Below, piece by piece: positions 49,574 through 63,010 of a stretch of 64,000 bases of DNA (position 1 is the stretch's first letter; each line of letters begins with the position of its first letter). The notes below the pieces were generated by a model, which was not told the origin of the DNA, searched no databases, and worked only from the letters and a program-made list of their open reading frames with translations. Origin of the DNA: Fratercula arctica (Eukaryota > Chordata > Aves > Charadriiformes > Alcidae). Location: NCBI GenBank assembly GCA_947846985.1, contig CANTUZ010000004.1, forward strand, positions 7,368,927-7,432,926. The letters run 5' to 3'. Both the position numbers and the translations under genes were made by a program.

Positions 49574-52500
49574 TCTCAAGACTCTATCAGCCAAATGGCT
49601 ATCTCCCAGTGCAGAATTAAAAGCCTGATACTGAACAGATTATGTTTGGGAGAGTCAAAAGGATATAGAGCGTGTTCTTCTGTAAAACTGGAATGTAATT
49701 ATGACTTCTGGGGCATGATAAAAATAAATTATTGCATTTGTCAAATATTTTGAAAAAGGCTATTCTGTATGTGATCCAATGGGAGTGCAACATTGCCGTA
49801 AACACAACAGCGCAAATTCATGCTGTCATAGCAGACATAAGAGTTTGAATTGCCATGCCGAAACAAAGAGTTGGTCTGTCTTCATCCACGGCCCATTTGC
49901 ACAGCGTTATATGGAGTTCCATAATGCATATTTCAGAGTAGAGCGGTACACCTCCCAAACCTTTAGCAGAAGTCGATGAAATGAATAAAATTAAATAACT
50001 AGCTGATCCGAATGTTTTCTCTCTTTCTCGATACATTTTTGGGGGGGCGGGTGGCATGACTTATACATAGGTCTATGCCACATCTGCTCATGGTATGGTT
50101 GTTGGGTGGACTATGGGTTCACTCTTTGGGTTTTTTAAAGCAAGCATGGTGTGCTGAAGATGGAGAAGGCACAGGGAGTCTCAGCAGCTACTGTCAGAGA
50201 CTGTTCCCTTGCGGACTTAACATACACATGCCTCTTGCAGGACTGCTGCCCATGAGCAGGGACCAGCTGGTAGGAACCACCCAAGGAAACTTCGCTGCAG
50301 GTTTTGCATCTGCAGTTTCTGGGAAATGCAGGAACCTTCCTCCCTGGTGTTCTTCTGCTGTGCTGGGGATTTGCCAGTGTTTAAAGCATAGGTTAGGCAT
50401 TAAGAAGGAAATGAAATGACCCATCAGTGCATATAACCTTCACTTTCTCCTACCTCCTGTTGACATTGAGACACAGATGGGCAGGAACAGCTCCAGAGCC
50501 TCCGAACAAGCACTGCATCCGACACCTCTGTCCTGTGTCCTTCAGTGGCCAAGATTCAACTGAGTCAGAAAAAATGAGTCGCACTGAAGTGTTTTTGAAT
50601 GGACTAGAGACACTTGTAGCTTGTGAAGAAAGAATTAAATTCTCTTCAAAATAAGCAAAAGCAACATTTTTCACCAAGGATAATTAGAAAGGGAATAAAA
50701 CTGCACAGCCAGCGCTGCCTGGTGCTGTTGACATGCATTCCCTCCCTCCCCCAGGATGAACCTGTATCCACTGCTCCGCTTTTTGCTTCCCTCCTGCTAG
50801 CGAATAATAAGCCTCAAGGACACAGGTGTGCAGTGATATTGAAAATAGACACCACTTTTCAAAACAGCCCCTAAAAGAGTCTTATCACTGGAAATGAGCC
50901 TGCGCCTGTGTTAGCCCATCCATTAAATACTCTGGCTTTCAGAAATGAAACCAGGTTTTCAGAAACACAGCTGCCCCCAAGCTAACACGGCCCGTATTTT
51001 GAGAGGAAGGGATGCCTCCTCCTCCTTCCTTCCTTCTTTCCTTCCTAAAATAAAAGCACTGTGGACAACCTGAAAGAGACAAAAATGTAAACACAGATTT
51101 TGATAACATATATAAAGGAAAGCAAATTTCTCAAGATTAATAAAAGACGAAGAAATTCAGCCCCCTGATATAATGTTTTGATGACACCCTTTGGTGGCTC
51201 AGACAAGAGTAGGAGACCGGTGCATTTCATATTTCATGGAAAAACAGCAAAAGAAGCCCAGAGATTTATGTTTAACCACTGAAGAATGGCATTGAGAAAG
51301 CTGTAGCCTGGAAATGAGTCTTGTATCAAACCACAGAAGGGACTGAGTGGGAGGATTGCACAAAGGAACCAGAAAGTGATGGTCAAAGGGGAAATGGGCA
51401 GATTCTCACAGACAGAGCGGGAAATGGCAGCGGGACAGGGGGGAGCAGGTTCAGGGTTCATTTTCTCTCTCCTTTTTATTTTTTGAGAAAATGACTTAGA
51501 AATATTAATATCTAAGGAAAACAGTAAAGGAAGAAGACAGATATCATCGCTTAACTGAAGTATAAGATATCAGATAGCTGCATTTGCAGCTGGTGGAGAT
51601 TATGTGTAACATATAACCTGTTGCCAGTTCCTTTGATGAAACCAGTGCTCCCTTTACGCTACACTTGCAAATAAATGAGGTGGTGACCAGTTACCATTAA
51701 TCTTCTGAAAATCACAAATGAAGGCCAACAGTTTTCTATCGGCTTCCTCATGAAAATACAGCTGAGGTAAGATCAAAGCTCTGGGGTTACAGCGGGAATG
51801 CCTGATTTTGACCAAATCTATCTTGAGCAGCAGATGAATGGAGGATGAAGACAGGACTGGATTTAGACAGGTATATTGGTGTGCCTGCCATGGGTGGCAC
51901 ACCCAGGGCTCAGTGTGAACTTCCTCCAGCTCCTGAGAGGACATAGCCCTTTCTCCAAAACCTCGTCCTCTCCCCTCCTTCCTATCCTTCTTCTCACCAA
52001 GTCCAATGCAAGGGCTGGGATGGGTGATCCAGAAAAGTTTCTAATCCCACCCTTCCCTGCAGGTATAGGGGCTACAAGCAAAACCCTCCATGTCCCTCTC
52101 AGCTTTGCTGCAAACTCCTCATGCCTACACATTACTGACATTAACTTCCAAATCCTTCTCTTGCTCATAAACTATGTTCCCAAGATGCTGTGAGGAAAAT
52201 ACACATACAGAGAGAAATCCCTGCCTGCCACCATCGTCACAACCATCTCTGCAAGCTGTCAAGCAGAGCATGATAAGAAACCCTCCTTTATAAAACAAGG
52301 ACGGTGAGCATAACCTCTAAAATGGGAGAAAGAGTCCAAAGGGCCAAGCAGAGCTTTAATCAATTGGAAAACCAAGGTGCCCATCACCAAAAATCTCATT
52401 TTGACTGACTTAGAGACAATTTCTTTGCCTTTCCCATTTATGCTTCCCCACTTCTTCTGGGACCGCTTCCCCTCTGGGTCAGATTAAGTCTTTCTGCAGA

Positions 52501-52707
52501 TGAGATGGGATATTATATTTTATAGAGAAAAAACCCCACACCAGCACAGAGACACACAAGCTTGAAGTTGCTGCCATTCCCACAGATGCAGAGTCCTGCA
52601 AGAGACTCGTGGGTGCTGTCTGGAAGAGATGAGGGACAGCAGGCAGGTTTTCTCCTCTTGTTTGGCTGCTGTGGTATATGGGAAACAGGAATTTGTGCAT
52701 GCCTGGT

Positions 52708-52723
52708 AAGCAAGCAAGCAAGC
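52708..52723 (+). repeat. (AAGC)4 microsatellite
   Basis: Four perfect AAGC units in a row are seen directly. Confidence 0.8.
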
Positions 52724-53220
52724 TGTTGTGAAGAAACACCAAACTCAGCCAATTCCCCCCCCACTGGGACAGCGTACCAGGCTTTGAAGTTTTGCTAGCC
52801 AATGAGTCTTAGTGTGCTGGGACAGCTGGCAATGCATTCCAGTGGGTAAGTGATGGACTGGCTCTGGAGAGAGTAAAATAAATTATGAAGTGGGTGAAAT
52901 TTCAGCCCTCCAAATAACAGTCCAGTGATTTCATTGGAATGGCTGCGTCTGGCAACATATTCAAACACATACAGCTGGGCAGAACACACAAACGCTGCTA
53001 TATGGAATAGCCACATGCACAGGAGGAGAGGGAGTTCTCGTTGCATAAGTGAGCTGAAATCAGGAGACAGTGAGGGGATTTTCAAAATATGCATGCATGA
53101 GAGCCAGCCACATATAGTTCTATGTAAATGTAAATATCGTAGCCAGTGATAAGTACATTATATACGCTGTTCAGAAACAACATCTTCAGGATTCCTCAGA
53201 TATTCTGCATGGCTGAGGGA

Positions 53221-53234
53221 ATGTCATCTACTGG
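53221..53234 (-). promoter_or_regulatory. Candidate CTCF-binding motif, reverse orientation
   Basis: The minus strand reads CCAGTAGATGACAT, 12 of 14 matches to the CTCF core. It is the only candidate of those listed that points leftward, so it is convergent with those at 702, 12699 and 40009. Confidence 0.28.
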
Positions 53235-54270
53235 CCACATTGTCAAAGCACTAGCATATCCAGAAGACTCAATTTTTATCTCAATAAGCACAATTTACAT
53301 GGATAGTTTTGCACTTGGAAATAGGAAGAGGTAATGCAAATATGAGCCCATGACTGAAAATCTTCTGGGAAGCAAAATGAAGTCAGGTACCTGCCTCCCA
53401 TTTAGAATGAAATAGGTTTAGATAGCAGGTTCCCTGCCAGGTTCCTCTCAGACTCTCAAAACCACGCCTCTCAAAGTGCCTGACCTGTGACTGTCAGCAC
53501 AGAGTGAATGATACGGAGTTAATTGCCTTCTCTTGTACCTGAGACGAGGAGGAGGGCTGGTGACGGACTCAGGCTGAACTGATGGAGATGGAGGGGGCAG
53601 AGGAGAAGAGAGCAATTTTTCAGGACAGGAGGTTTCCTGTTTGTACCTGTAGCCCATTCCACGAAGCTGAATATTCTGAATGTATCCTCAACAAACAATG
53701 AGCAGCCTCTTCTGCTAATGTTTGTTGTTTTATAGGATCTTATTTTCTCTTTTTGTCAAGTGTAGTCAACATAATTTATTTTGAACAGGGGAGCTTAGTT
53801 CTCCAGAATCCATAAATCTTTTTCAGCCTCTGGGTGAGATCCATGGAAGTGTAAAACACCATTATAAATAGTTGGAGGTGTATTTGCTTCCATCCCTTAT
53901 CTACTCCCATTTGAAGCAGAAGTAACTAAAATCCATAAAAGTCCAAATGTTGAATTAATGTGGTTTTGCTGATACAGAAAACACATGCACGAGGAATTTC
54001 TGCACGTTTTACATTTGGCCAGGGACACTGAGGTCTGCAGTGATCTACATCCGTGCGAAACCATCGCCGAGTTACCAGCTACTGCACAGACGGCGTACGC
54101 CGTGTGCGTGCGTGAGCCTTCATGCTTTGGACTCACCCCCTTGCCAGAGCAGCCGGTTCACGGTCCTTCCCCACTGCAGCGTGGTGACACTGAGCTCTAA
54201 CAGCATCACGGCTTCTCTGTCAGCTGCCTAAAAGAGAAATCTGTGTGCTGGGAAAATTTACTGTAAAACT

Positions 54271-54692
54271 CAGAGAACCACAGAATGGCAGGGGTTGGAA
54301 GGGACCTCTGGAGATCATCTAGTCCAACCCCCTGCCAGAGCAGGGTCACCCAGAGCAGGTGGCACAGGAACGCATCCAGGTGGGTTTTGAATGTCTCCAG
54401 AGACGGAGACTCCACCACCTCTCTGGGCAGCCCGTTCCAGTGCTCTGCCACCCTCAGGGTAAAGAAGTTCCTCCTCATGTTTAGGTGGAACTTCCTGTGG
54501 TCAAGTTTGTGCCCGTTGCCTCTTGCCCTGTTACTGGGCACCACTGAAAAGAGCCTGGCCCCATCCTCCTGACACCCTCCCTTTAAGTATTTATAAGCAT
54601 TGATAAGATCCCTCCTCAGTCTTCTTTCTTCCAGACTGAAAATACCCAAGTCCCTCAGCCTTTCCTCGTAAGAGAGATGTTCTAGTCCCCTA
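54271..54692 (-). mobile_element. CR1 LINE fragment with open ORF2 C-terminus
   Basis: A minus-strand CR1 3' end of about 420 bp. Reading from 54692, the coding part is open and runs [20 protein letters not shown], then [20 protein letters not shown] and later [20 protein letters not shown]. This is the conserved C-terminal tail of the CR1 ORF2 polyprotein, downstream of the reverse transcriptase fingers and palm, which are absent. The frame stays open through the element's 3' end into flanking DNA and stops at 54206. It is the best-preserved coding remnant in the window, so this copy may be younger than the others. It cannot transpose because the endonuclease and RT core are missing. Confidence 0.95.
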
Positions 54693-57600
54693 AAAAAACT
54701 CATGCTACTCATGTTTGTGTTGCAGGGGTTTTAACCACCATTAGCCAAAGCTAATGGATATATTGACTCTTTCAAAAAATCAGTTTCTTTCTCTTGTTGA
54801 AAGTTTCATGAGAAATTTAAACTTCAGGGATAAACCACTCCTGGCTAATATGACATCATCCCATTTGTTCTCTTTTCTTCATATGCTGGCATGACGACTT
54901 TTTGTCTTATTCCAGTGTAATTAATTTCTCTGAAATAAGGTAATTACTGCTTCTTGTCTTGGGAATACCCACATGCCTGTAAACACATTCTTCAGTTTGG
55001 AAATCAGATCTCCAATAATTCTGCTACTACATAGATCTACTAAATTAAAAATCAAACTAAATCACAGTAGATTTCATGTTAGCCCATTAAGCAACTCGAA
55101 GTATATGTACTTTTGCAAAATCCTAGAGGACTCTAACAATATAAAATCTCTTTTGTGCCATCAAATTTCCAAGTTTAAAGCCTGGGGAAATGTTTTGATT
55201 ACCCTTAAATAGTCCTCAGTACTGCAAAGAAGATGACAATCTTGAGATTAAAAAATATATATACATTGTAACCTTTTGTTTCCTGTCAAAGTTAAACAAG
55301 AGACTGAATAGCCCAAAAGGGAAGCTGAAACATTTCAAGCTGACTTGCAACGACAGAACGGTTGGGGCAGAGTTTTCTTTGCTGTTTCACTTCAATCTAC
55401 ATTCAGTTTCTTTCCAAATTTTTCAGCTAAGCTATCAAAGTAAAAATTATTCTTTCATGACCTCTGCCCCCCCCTTTTTTTTTTTTGTTCCTAGGATCAT
55501 TTATGCTGCCAATTTCCTTTGCAATAGCGTGTGTTTCAGTTTCTCCCCTGCTCTCTTGCTGTTAGACCTCTCGAACACCCCTCCAGCTAGGAAGCCCAGA
55601 GCTCACGAACTCCCATGAACGCTTTGACAGCAGTCAGGAGCGCTGAGAGCAGTACTTCTGTTTGTTTAAATAGAACGTGTAATTATTATCTTTGGTGTAG
55701 TCGCAAGGAGAAAAAAAAAGGATTAAGATACTATTGGACACCATCCCAGCCCTGCTGGAATCCTCAGTGGTTTTCAGGGTTTAAAATTACCAGGATGTTA
55801 ATTTTCACTGAGAGCAGTCAGCTCTGGATAAGGAGATACATCTGTACGCTCTGTTTCAAGTGAGCAAATCGCTAGAAATATTCTGAGGGGCTGCTGCTGA
55901 TATTCAGGCATGTGAAATAACAATGAGACAGTCACATTCGCTTCACTCTCCACCAGCTCCCCTCTGTAACATGCCTCTCAGTTAAGCTCTATTCATCATT
56001 GTGTTATTTTTAGCCCGGTTTCCAAAGGAAACAAGGCGTATGAGACCGTGTTGTCTGTCTGTCTGCTTATCACTGCCTCCATAATAACGCACTGTTAGGC
56101 AATTTCGACCAAACTTGACAGCGGGATAAAAGTCTGCAGGATGTGAAGTAGCTGCCAGTTTCCCAAAAGCGGGTGGCCGATGGAGGGACTGCGGTGGGAG
56201 CTGAGCAGCTGCCTGGTTCCTGGGGCTGGCCAGCACCTCGGCACAGCCGGCACACACACAACGTGCCAAAATTGTGCACGGATACAGGGAAGGGACGGGC
56301 CATCAGGAGGTGGCTGTTCCCTCTCTGGGGCTTCTCTTTGACTTTGGTATCTACACACAGAAATAAACATTCCTGCCATTATACTGCTTCGGTTGGCTGT
56401 ACCTCTTCCTCTTACTGCATATTACCACTTACACACGTTGACGCTGTTGCAAACACAGACTTCATTACGCTAAGGCACAGACGAACTGCTCAGGTTTCCC
56501 CCATTGTTATTCTCGCCACCAAGTCCAGCTTCAGTTAGTCCTTTTGTTTTAAGGCACGTGGTAAGAAAGACATTTATTAGAAGACAACTTTCTAAAATGA
56601 CACCTCTGTCAGGTGCCACTATTCCTCCTATCAAGAAAAATTACAAGTATGAGCCCCAGTCCTTCTCTGCTGCTGGTATTTAATTAGGCAAAACATAACA
56701 ATGGAGAGAAAAAAGACCAGATTTTCACCAAGCATCACCTATTACATTCACAGAGGGTATAGACCAGCCAGTGGAAAAGGCAGCGTCTTGACTGGCTGGC
56801 CAGAAATTAAGTCAAAAGGTTAATTAACCCCAGGGGATGACTGCTGGTGGAAGTCAGAAGGACCTCATCCTCCCCACCAGCTTGCACAGTGGGGCAGAGA
56901 CGCAAGGCTTGATGGGCAGCCAGGACTCCCCAGACCCCTGCTGCCCGGCTGGACCTTGTCACTCTCGATGACCATGGAAGTGAAGCTGATATTCAGCCAG
57001 CATTGACTCTACCTGCCAGTGAGGGGGGCAGCAGGCTGCTTCATAGCACTACCAGAAAGACTAAACGCTTCAGTAGCAGTTCCCCTCTCCATGCCGTTTT
57101 TCCTCTGAGAAGAACAATTTAGCGCTCAACAGCCTTATTCTTTTCATACCTCATCACTGCAAAGGCAGGAAGCTTGGTTTGGCAGACCTGAAACCAGCGG
57201 AGAAGAGGAAAACCTCTGAGGTTTTCCAGCTGTCACATTTACATTCCTAAAGGAGACCAGCACCCCAGGAGCGGTCTTACAGACACCAGAAGGGTTCAAA
57301 GTTTGAGTCATCCCCCAGTCCAGAATCAGGGCTCCCACTCTGACCCAGCGCAAGAGGAAACATCGCCATGAAAAGCTATTTGCCGTGTCCATAGTTTAAA
57401 TATTACCAAGCTGGATAAAACGTCTGTTTTTGGCCAAAGTGAACAGACCTGGGAGCCTGCCTGCGTTGGGGCTGTTTGTTTATTTATTTATTCTTTGTTT
57501 TTTAATGGCAATCAAAAGCTTGACATATAAAAGCATAAACTAAAACTATATTCAAGCCTTTAAAGCAAGCCGACTGCCAGAATTGCCAAGTGCCTGCAAT

Positions 57601-60600
57601 TCCCATTAAGAACCAACTGATGTTTACGCGTTTGAAAGTGCAGCTTGGCATCCCTGGAATTAAGGCACTGGGAGAAAAGCTTCGCTACTCATTTCACTCC
57701 TCAACAAACCAAAGAGGCTGCAGAACATGGGGAGGGGGGGGTGAGAGATGCCCACTGTATAATGGTTCACGGGGGTCTTTGCTTTTCTTTTCTAACAGCC
57801 TATTTTGAGTCACCGTAACACGGTGTCATCAAGTACAGAGACTGTTAGGTTCAGTGACCCCTTTGCAAAACATAGAATTATTTTCCCAAATATTTATCTT
57901 TTCAGCTGAAAATGTCTGTGCTCGATCTCTAACTGGAGCTACATTCTTGGAAGCAAAAGCAAAGTTCTTTCAGCTGTTTGAAATAACTTTAGAAATTATT
58001 TTCTAAAAAATGTCATACAGAATTGCATGTATTTTGCAATGACAAATGAAAAAGAAAAGGAATTAAGTTTGACAACTGGCTTGGGTGATGCTTTCATGGA
58101 GATCAAGTGCCTTTGCTGGACTTGAAATAAAACAAGGATCTGCCAGGGGAAACACGCAACTTGTGCATTCACGTGAGGTGTATCTTTGCAAGGTGGACAT
58201 GGATGCATTGCCAGCGATGGTGTGGACACAAGAACGCAAAAGACAGCACAGCAACCGAAAAGAGAATCTGGCACCACAGTTGTGAGATTCTGTGTCTCAT
58301 ACCCTCTTCTAGTCTCGAGACGAGATGGATTGGTGGGGCAGTGGAGGAAATAAGTCTACTAAACCTGAGTGAAATGGTATCAAGTGGGAAGACCCAGGTT
58401 AAATAAAGGTGAAGGAGGAATCACTGCATCCCAGTGATTACTGCACCAAACAGGAATATTAAACAATTCTCTGCATTAAGGAAAGTAAAGTACATTCACA
58501 AAATAGATGTTGGAAAATTTGGAATTACTTTCTCAGGCTAAAGACCCTATTCCCTTTTAAACTGAGTGAAAAGAAGAGATGCCACTCAGCTCAGCTACTG
58601 AGCTAAACTTAGAAACACACTGTGCACAACCTCACTACCACCCCCCAGATGACCATTAGCTATCACACGGCGCACACTGTGTCATCTGGTCTCTCTATTT
58701 CATATCACTTTAACAGAGGAACATTGGTTAACAGAGGCACGTTATTTTTGGAGGTAGGGGTGGAGTGAGAAAGAGAACAAAAGAAGGAAACCTGAGTCCC
58801 AAGAACAGGGATAGTACATCAAAAAAAGAAAAGCCACTCTAAAAATGAGAGATACTGTAATACACTGGAAAGCAGTGATTGTCCTTAAAAACCTTTCTTC
58901 TGTATCTGGAATTTTCACTGGGAAATTAATACTGAAATTACGCCAACGAATTACTGAAATCTCCACAGAAAATCTGCACTCAGGGTCCTGGATCTTGCAC
59001 TTCTGCTCATTAAAAGTGAAAAGATGTTAAAAACTTCTGGTCTTTTAATTTATGCACTTGTGCCAATAAGTTTTTGCGAATATTTGTAGGGTGAATTTTT
59101 CTACTTTTTTTCTCTCCAGATTTAAAAAAAATTAAAAAAAATCCTTGTTAATTGAATTTATAGCATCATTTATTTAACCGAGAGAGGAACAGGATGCATG
59201 ACACAACCCCTTCTTTCCACATGGGGAGTAACTTGATTTGTGCAACTCACTGCCAGATGTTATGGAGACCACTTTGGTTTCCTGGGGGACAAGCGTATGG
59301 GTCTTTCCTACGCTGGATGGCTCAGGGAGACCCCGCATGGCTGCTTGTCAAGATCACGCCTTACGTGCTCCATTACTTGCATGATTTGCGAAACACGACC
59401 ACCTGCACAAGACGGGTCCTCCTCTAAAATGTAACCGGCAAAGAGCAGCTCCCTCCATCTCCTCCATAGGACCTGTCTCTCAAAAGCCACGGAACAGAGC
59501 TAAAGCACGTTGCGGTCCCTGGGGAAAACATCTGCTGTTGCAGAGGACTTCTGCTCTAGTGGATCTGCCCCAGCCCTGCCTGGTGGCCATGCTACCCCCC
59601 CACCTCCTGCTGGGCTCCAGTCCAGCACAGCTGACAACTGCGGCGCGAGGAAGTGGGCAAAGCATCTGTCCCCTTCTTCATTTAAATGACTGTTGCAGCA
59701 CTATTTTTCTGCTGAAGGCCTGCTGCCTCTTCTAAGTCATACTTGTCCTGATAAAACGGAGAAGCCTGTCTCGTGGTGGAGGTGGGGTACAATTTCTGGC
59801 TACTATCACAGGAAAAGTTGTTATTCTCATTAAGTCATCCTCTCTGCAACATCATGCAGCATTTGTGGACTGCTGCAACTATTTCTTTGGCAAATGCTCA
59901 AATTAATATAAGCAATCATATTGTTCTAAGGTCATCCAGGAAACCAACAGCCTCCCTTTCCTCCTGACCCTCTCACCAGCTTCCTGCCTTTCCCGTGCTC
60001 TTCTTAACATGTTTGGCTGGTTTCAGCACAGCATTGCCTTGGGGAAGTGAGCTGCTGAGAGACTCCTGTTGCAGAAAATCCCTAAAAAATAAAAAAGTTC
60101 TTCCTGGAGCTTCCCCCTAGCCCCTTGAATGCGGCATCCTTCCTGAACACAGCCAAATTCCTCCTTCGCTCAGGGCCATAAACATCTTGCTTGACCCTGA
60201 TGGGGTAGCAGCACTCCCAGGAATTTGCAAAGCAATTTGCTCCCAAGGAACCTTTTTGCTACACCCCCAATTGCACCTCTGCATGTCCCTCAGAGTACAG
60301 GGAAGAAGAGGGGCAACCAAGCGTTTCCCTGAGGGCAACCTGTGGGCCAACAGCAGGGAAAGTGGTCCGTGCCCTTCACGATGATCTGCCACCGCCTGCC
60401 TTTCCAACCTCGTATCAGGAGGCTTCTCTGCACAGGAGAGAGAAGAGGAAGACTGGAGGGATACTGATTGGTGACACTTCACGGGGACCTCATGGCTCAC
60501 CTTTCCAAGACAAAGCAAACCCTGCTAAGAACAACAAAATTTAGGGCATTAGAGAGGAGGCTGCAGAGGGTAGTTGCCCTCTTGAAGGCTGGTGCCTGTC

Positions 60601-62908
60601 CTGTTAGACAGAAGGGAGTGAAATGAGGCCAGCTGGCGACAGGGGCAAAAAGCAGCCGGATCTATCAGGGAAGCAATCGGTGGGGGTGTGGGGAACCTAG
60701 ACCTGTGGCTGGCCTTTGAGTGGGACCTTGCAAACATCTGGAAGAGTGCCGATATTTATGTTGTGCCAGGGGCATGTCCCCAGGGACAGGATGACGACGG
60801 GCCAAGCCCCGAGACTGGCAGCGTGTTCACCTTGTTGTGCTGACCAAGCCGCGAGTAATTGTGTTGACTAAACAAATACCCCGAGAGAGCTGAGACGAGC
60901 AGGGCAGCTGTAGGCATGTTGAGTGCCTGCGCCGATGGGAGCAGCTCCAGAGAGCAAACAGGGGAGAGGAGAGCCGCTGGCATGTGAAGAGCTTGCTAGG
61001 AATGGGCCTACGGACGTGAAACCGCAGCAGGAGGGAATGCATGGCCAGGCGAAGGGAGGGGGGAATTTCCACACCGCGCTTAAAGACCTTATAAAATGTT
61101 CATTATATTAGGTTTCCAGCGATTGTCAGCACTTGAATTATAAGGACCAAATGGAATTGAAAAACTACCTTTTGCTTTCATGTGAAACGGTAACTGCACA
61201 TCAAACGTTTTAATCTTCTCCAGTGACTAAATATGTGGAAATCTGTAGGTCTATTTATATAAAAACTTCCAAAGGATATGTTATCTCTGTGATTTACCCC
61301 CACTCCTTCCCCAAGGGATTTTTCTTTCATGTCTTCTTGCCCCGTCTACATTTATTTACCAGTGAATATGACTTCAAATGAATTTAGTAGCAGGGATGTT
61401 TATAGAAATAGCACAATTTCAATGACTTGTGGGGAATACTTACAAAGTGAATGCTGTAAAACACAAGTGTGTTTACAGTAGAAAACCAATAACAGACTGG
61501 TTAACAGCCAGTCAAGGCGTGGAAGAAAATAGGAGACCTGTTCATCCACTCCAAACCAGCCTACAGTCTTGAATATCAAAATGCTTTTTGGTGGTTTTTA
61601 CCTCTTTTGTGACAAACCTGTTTCCAAGTAAGCTTTAGACCAAGAATTTCGCACTGAAACTATTCAGAGGATCACTTGAACAATAATTTGAATAATCATT
61701 TGAAAATACATTATTCTGGATGGAACTAAATAAGGCAAATCTTTTTCAACAAGCAATTTGCAATAAATTATTCAATCACCTCTAATCAAAAGTGCATAGC
61801 CTGAAGAAAAATAAAGAAAAATATCTCAAAGCAGCAATTAATCTGTTATATTAATGAAAGGAACCATGTGTGACAAGGGTACAGAATGAACTTTCCTGGA
61901 AACCCTCGTACATTCTTGTTTCGCTTTGGAGAGCAACGATTTAGATATTAATTTCTCTGACAAGGAGCATTTGCTTCCAGTTCATCCAGCTGCTTGCTGG
62001 TTAGAAAACAGGAGCAATGTGACAGAAGAAGGGACAACCTTGTTGCCCCCTTTTGTAAGTGAAGTTTAATTTAGCTGATGAAGCCTACAACCCTTCCTGC
62101 CCTATGGAAGCTCTCTACCATCTGGCCATCAGGTTAAACTCTGTAGCTGGCACCCAGAGTTTGGATAACTCTTTATGCTGTGTGAATGGGATGGAGAAAA
62201 GGGCAGCAGCAGAGGGGTTTAAACTCTCGACAACAGACAGCATTCATGACCCTCTTCTGGTCTTGCTCTCATGCCTCAGCGAAGAGATGAAACCTCTGTA
62301 ACCCCTAGCAGTGCACGTGCAACTCCGCAGCTCCTCCTCCCCTTCCTCCCTCCCAAGGGAGACTGTTCAGCACGTCGGGTCTCTAGTCATACATGGCTGC
62401 AGGATGACTGAGGCTCTACTTTTTGGTATGTGTGCTATGGCTGGAAGTATTGCCCCCAGCTTTCAAATGATGAGCAGTGTAGCTGACTTTGTCAGCCCCT
62501 CTGTGACTCTGATTTGAAAGCAAAGAGGAAAAGAAGCCACTGACACTTTTTATATTCTTCTCTTGATGCACCTGGGAAGGAAACACCAAGACTTCGGGTT
62601 TCACTAGGTATTCAAAGAGTCCTTCTCAGTTTTTTTAGCAATGCTGTAGCCTTTTCTTATTTTGCTCTATTTCGAAAGCATAATCAACTAGGACCTAATT
62701 CTGCACTTCATATAAAAGACTGCTGAATCTGCAGAATATCTACAGTACCAAGAATCAGTTTCTCTTGAAATATACATATGTCTGCATACTTAAAGACACA
62801 ACCAAATAGAACCATTTTACTTCCAGCTGGAAGAAATCTGACATCTGAGTTGAGGCAAACTGAAATGCTCACTGTAAAGGAAAAGTTGCCACAAATACAA
62901 ATTGATGT
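54693..62908. other. Non-coding DNA, no gene seen
   Basis: About 8.2 kb with no recognisable gene or transposon. Frames of up to 133 codons (60117-60518 minus) lack family features. GC content and CpG frequency rise at about 60540-61085. The AT-rich DNA at 61640-62000 has many TAAT/ATTA cores but no block I would name. Confidence 0.6.
60780..61085. other. CpG-enriched patch
   Basis: About 17 CpGs are countable by eye in 300 bp, clearly above the surrounding DNA, with pieces such as GACGACGGGCC and AAGCCGCGAGTAATTG. It is not dense enough for a classical CpG island, and no first exon or TATA box is evident beside it. It could be an enhancer or a weak promoter. Confidence 0.35.
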
Positions 62909-63010
62909 CATAGAATCACAGAATGGTTAGAGTTGGAAGGGACCTTAAAGATCATCTAGTTCCACACCTCCCACTAGATCAGGTTGCTCAAAGCCCCATC
63001 CAACATGGCC
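62909..63010 (-). mobile_element. Short CR1 LINE fragment (3' end)
   Basis: A minus-strand CR1 remnant of about 100 bp. The plus strand begins ATAGAATCACAGAATGG and continues GTTGGAAGGGACCTTAAAGA. An internal deletion joins TAGTTCCA directly to CACCTCCCACTAGA, losing the usual CCCCCTGCCCTGGGCAGGGA segment. Similarity stops at about 63010. Confidence 0.93.

Larger units (their letters stand above)
48802..54270. other. Non-coding DNA, no gene seen
   Basis: About 5.5 kb with no recognisable gene. It holds a possible regulatory block (48960-49090), a 12-bp tandem duplication (49550-49573), an (AAGC)4 microsatellite and a reverse CTCF-like motif (53221-53234). Frames of up to 114 codons (49409-49753, 50075-50419) show no domain. 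Confidence 0.6.

Noticed and set aside
49409..49753. 114-codon open frame rich in Ser and Asp near its start
   Set aside because: It looked superficially protein-like, but it contains a local 12-bp tandem duplication and matches no family I know.
51011..51050. CCTCC/TTCC pyrimidine microsatellite
   Set aside because: It is too short and interrupted to list as a distinct feature.
59555..59570. CTCTAGTGG as a reverse CTCF site
   Set aside because: The outer half (CAGAA) does not fit the core, with too many mismatches.
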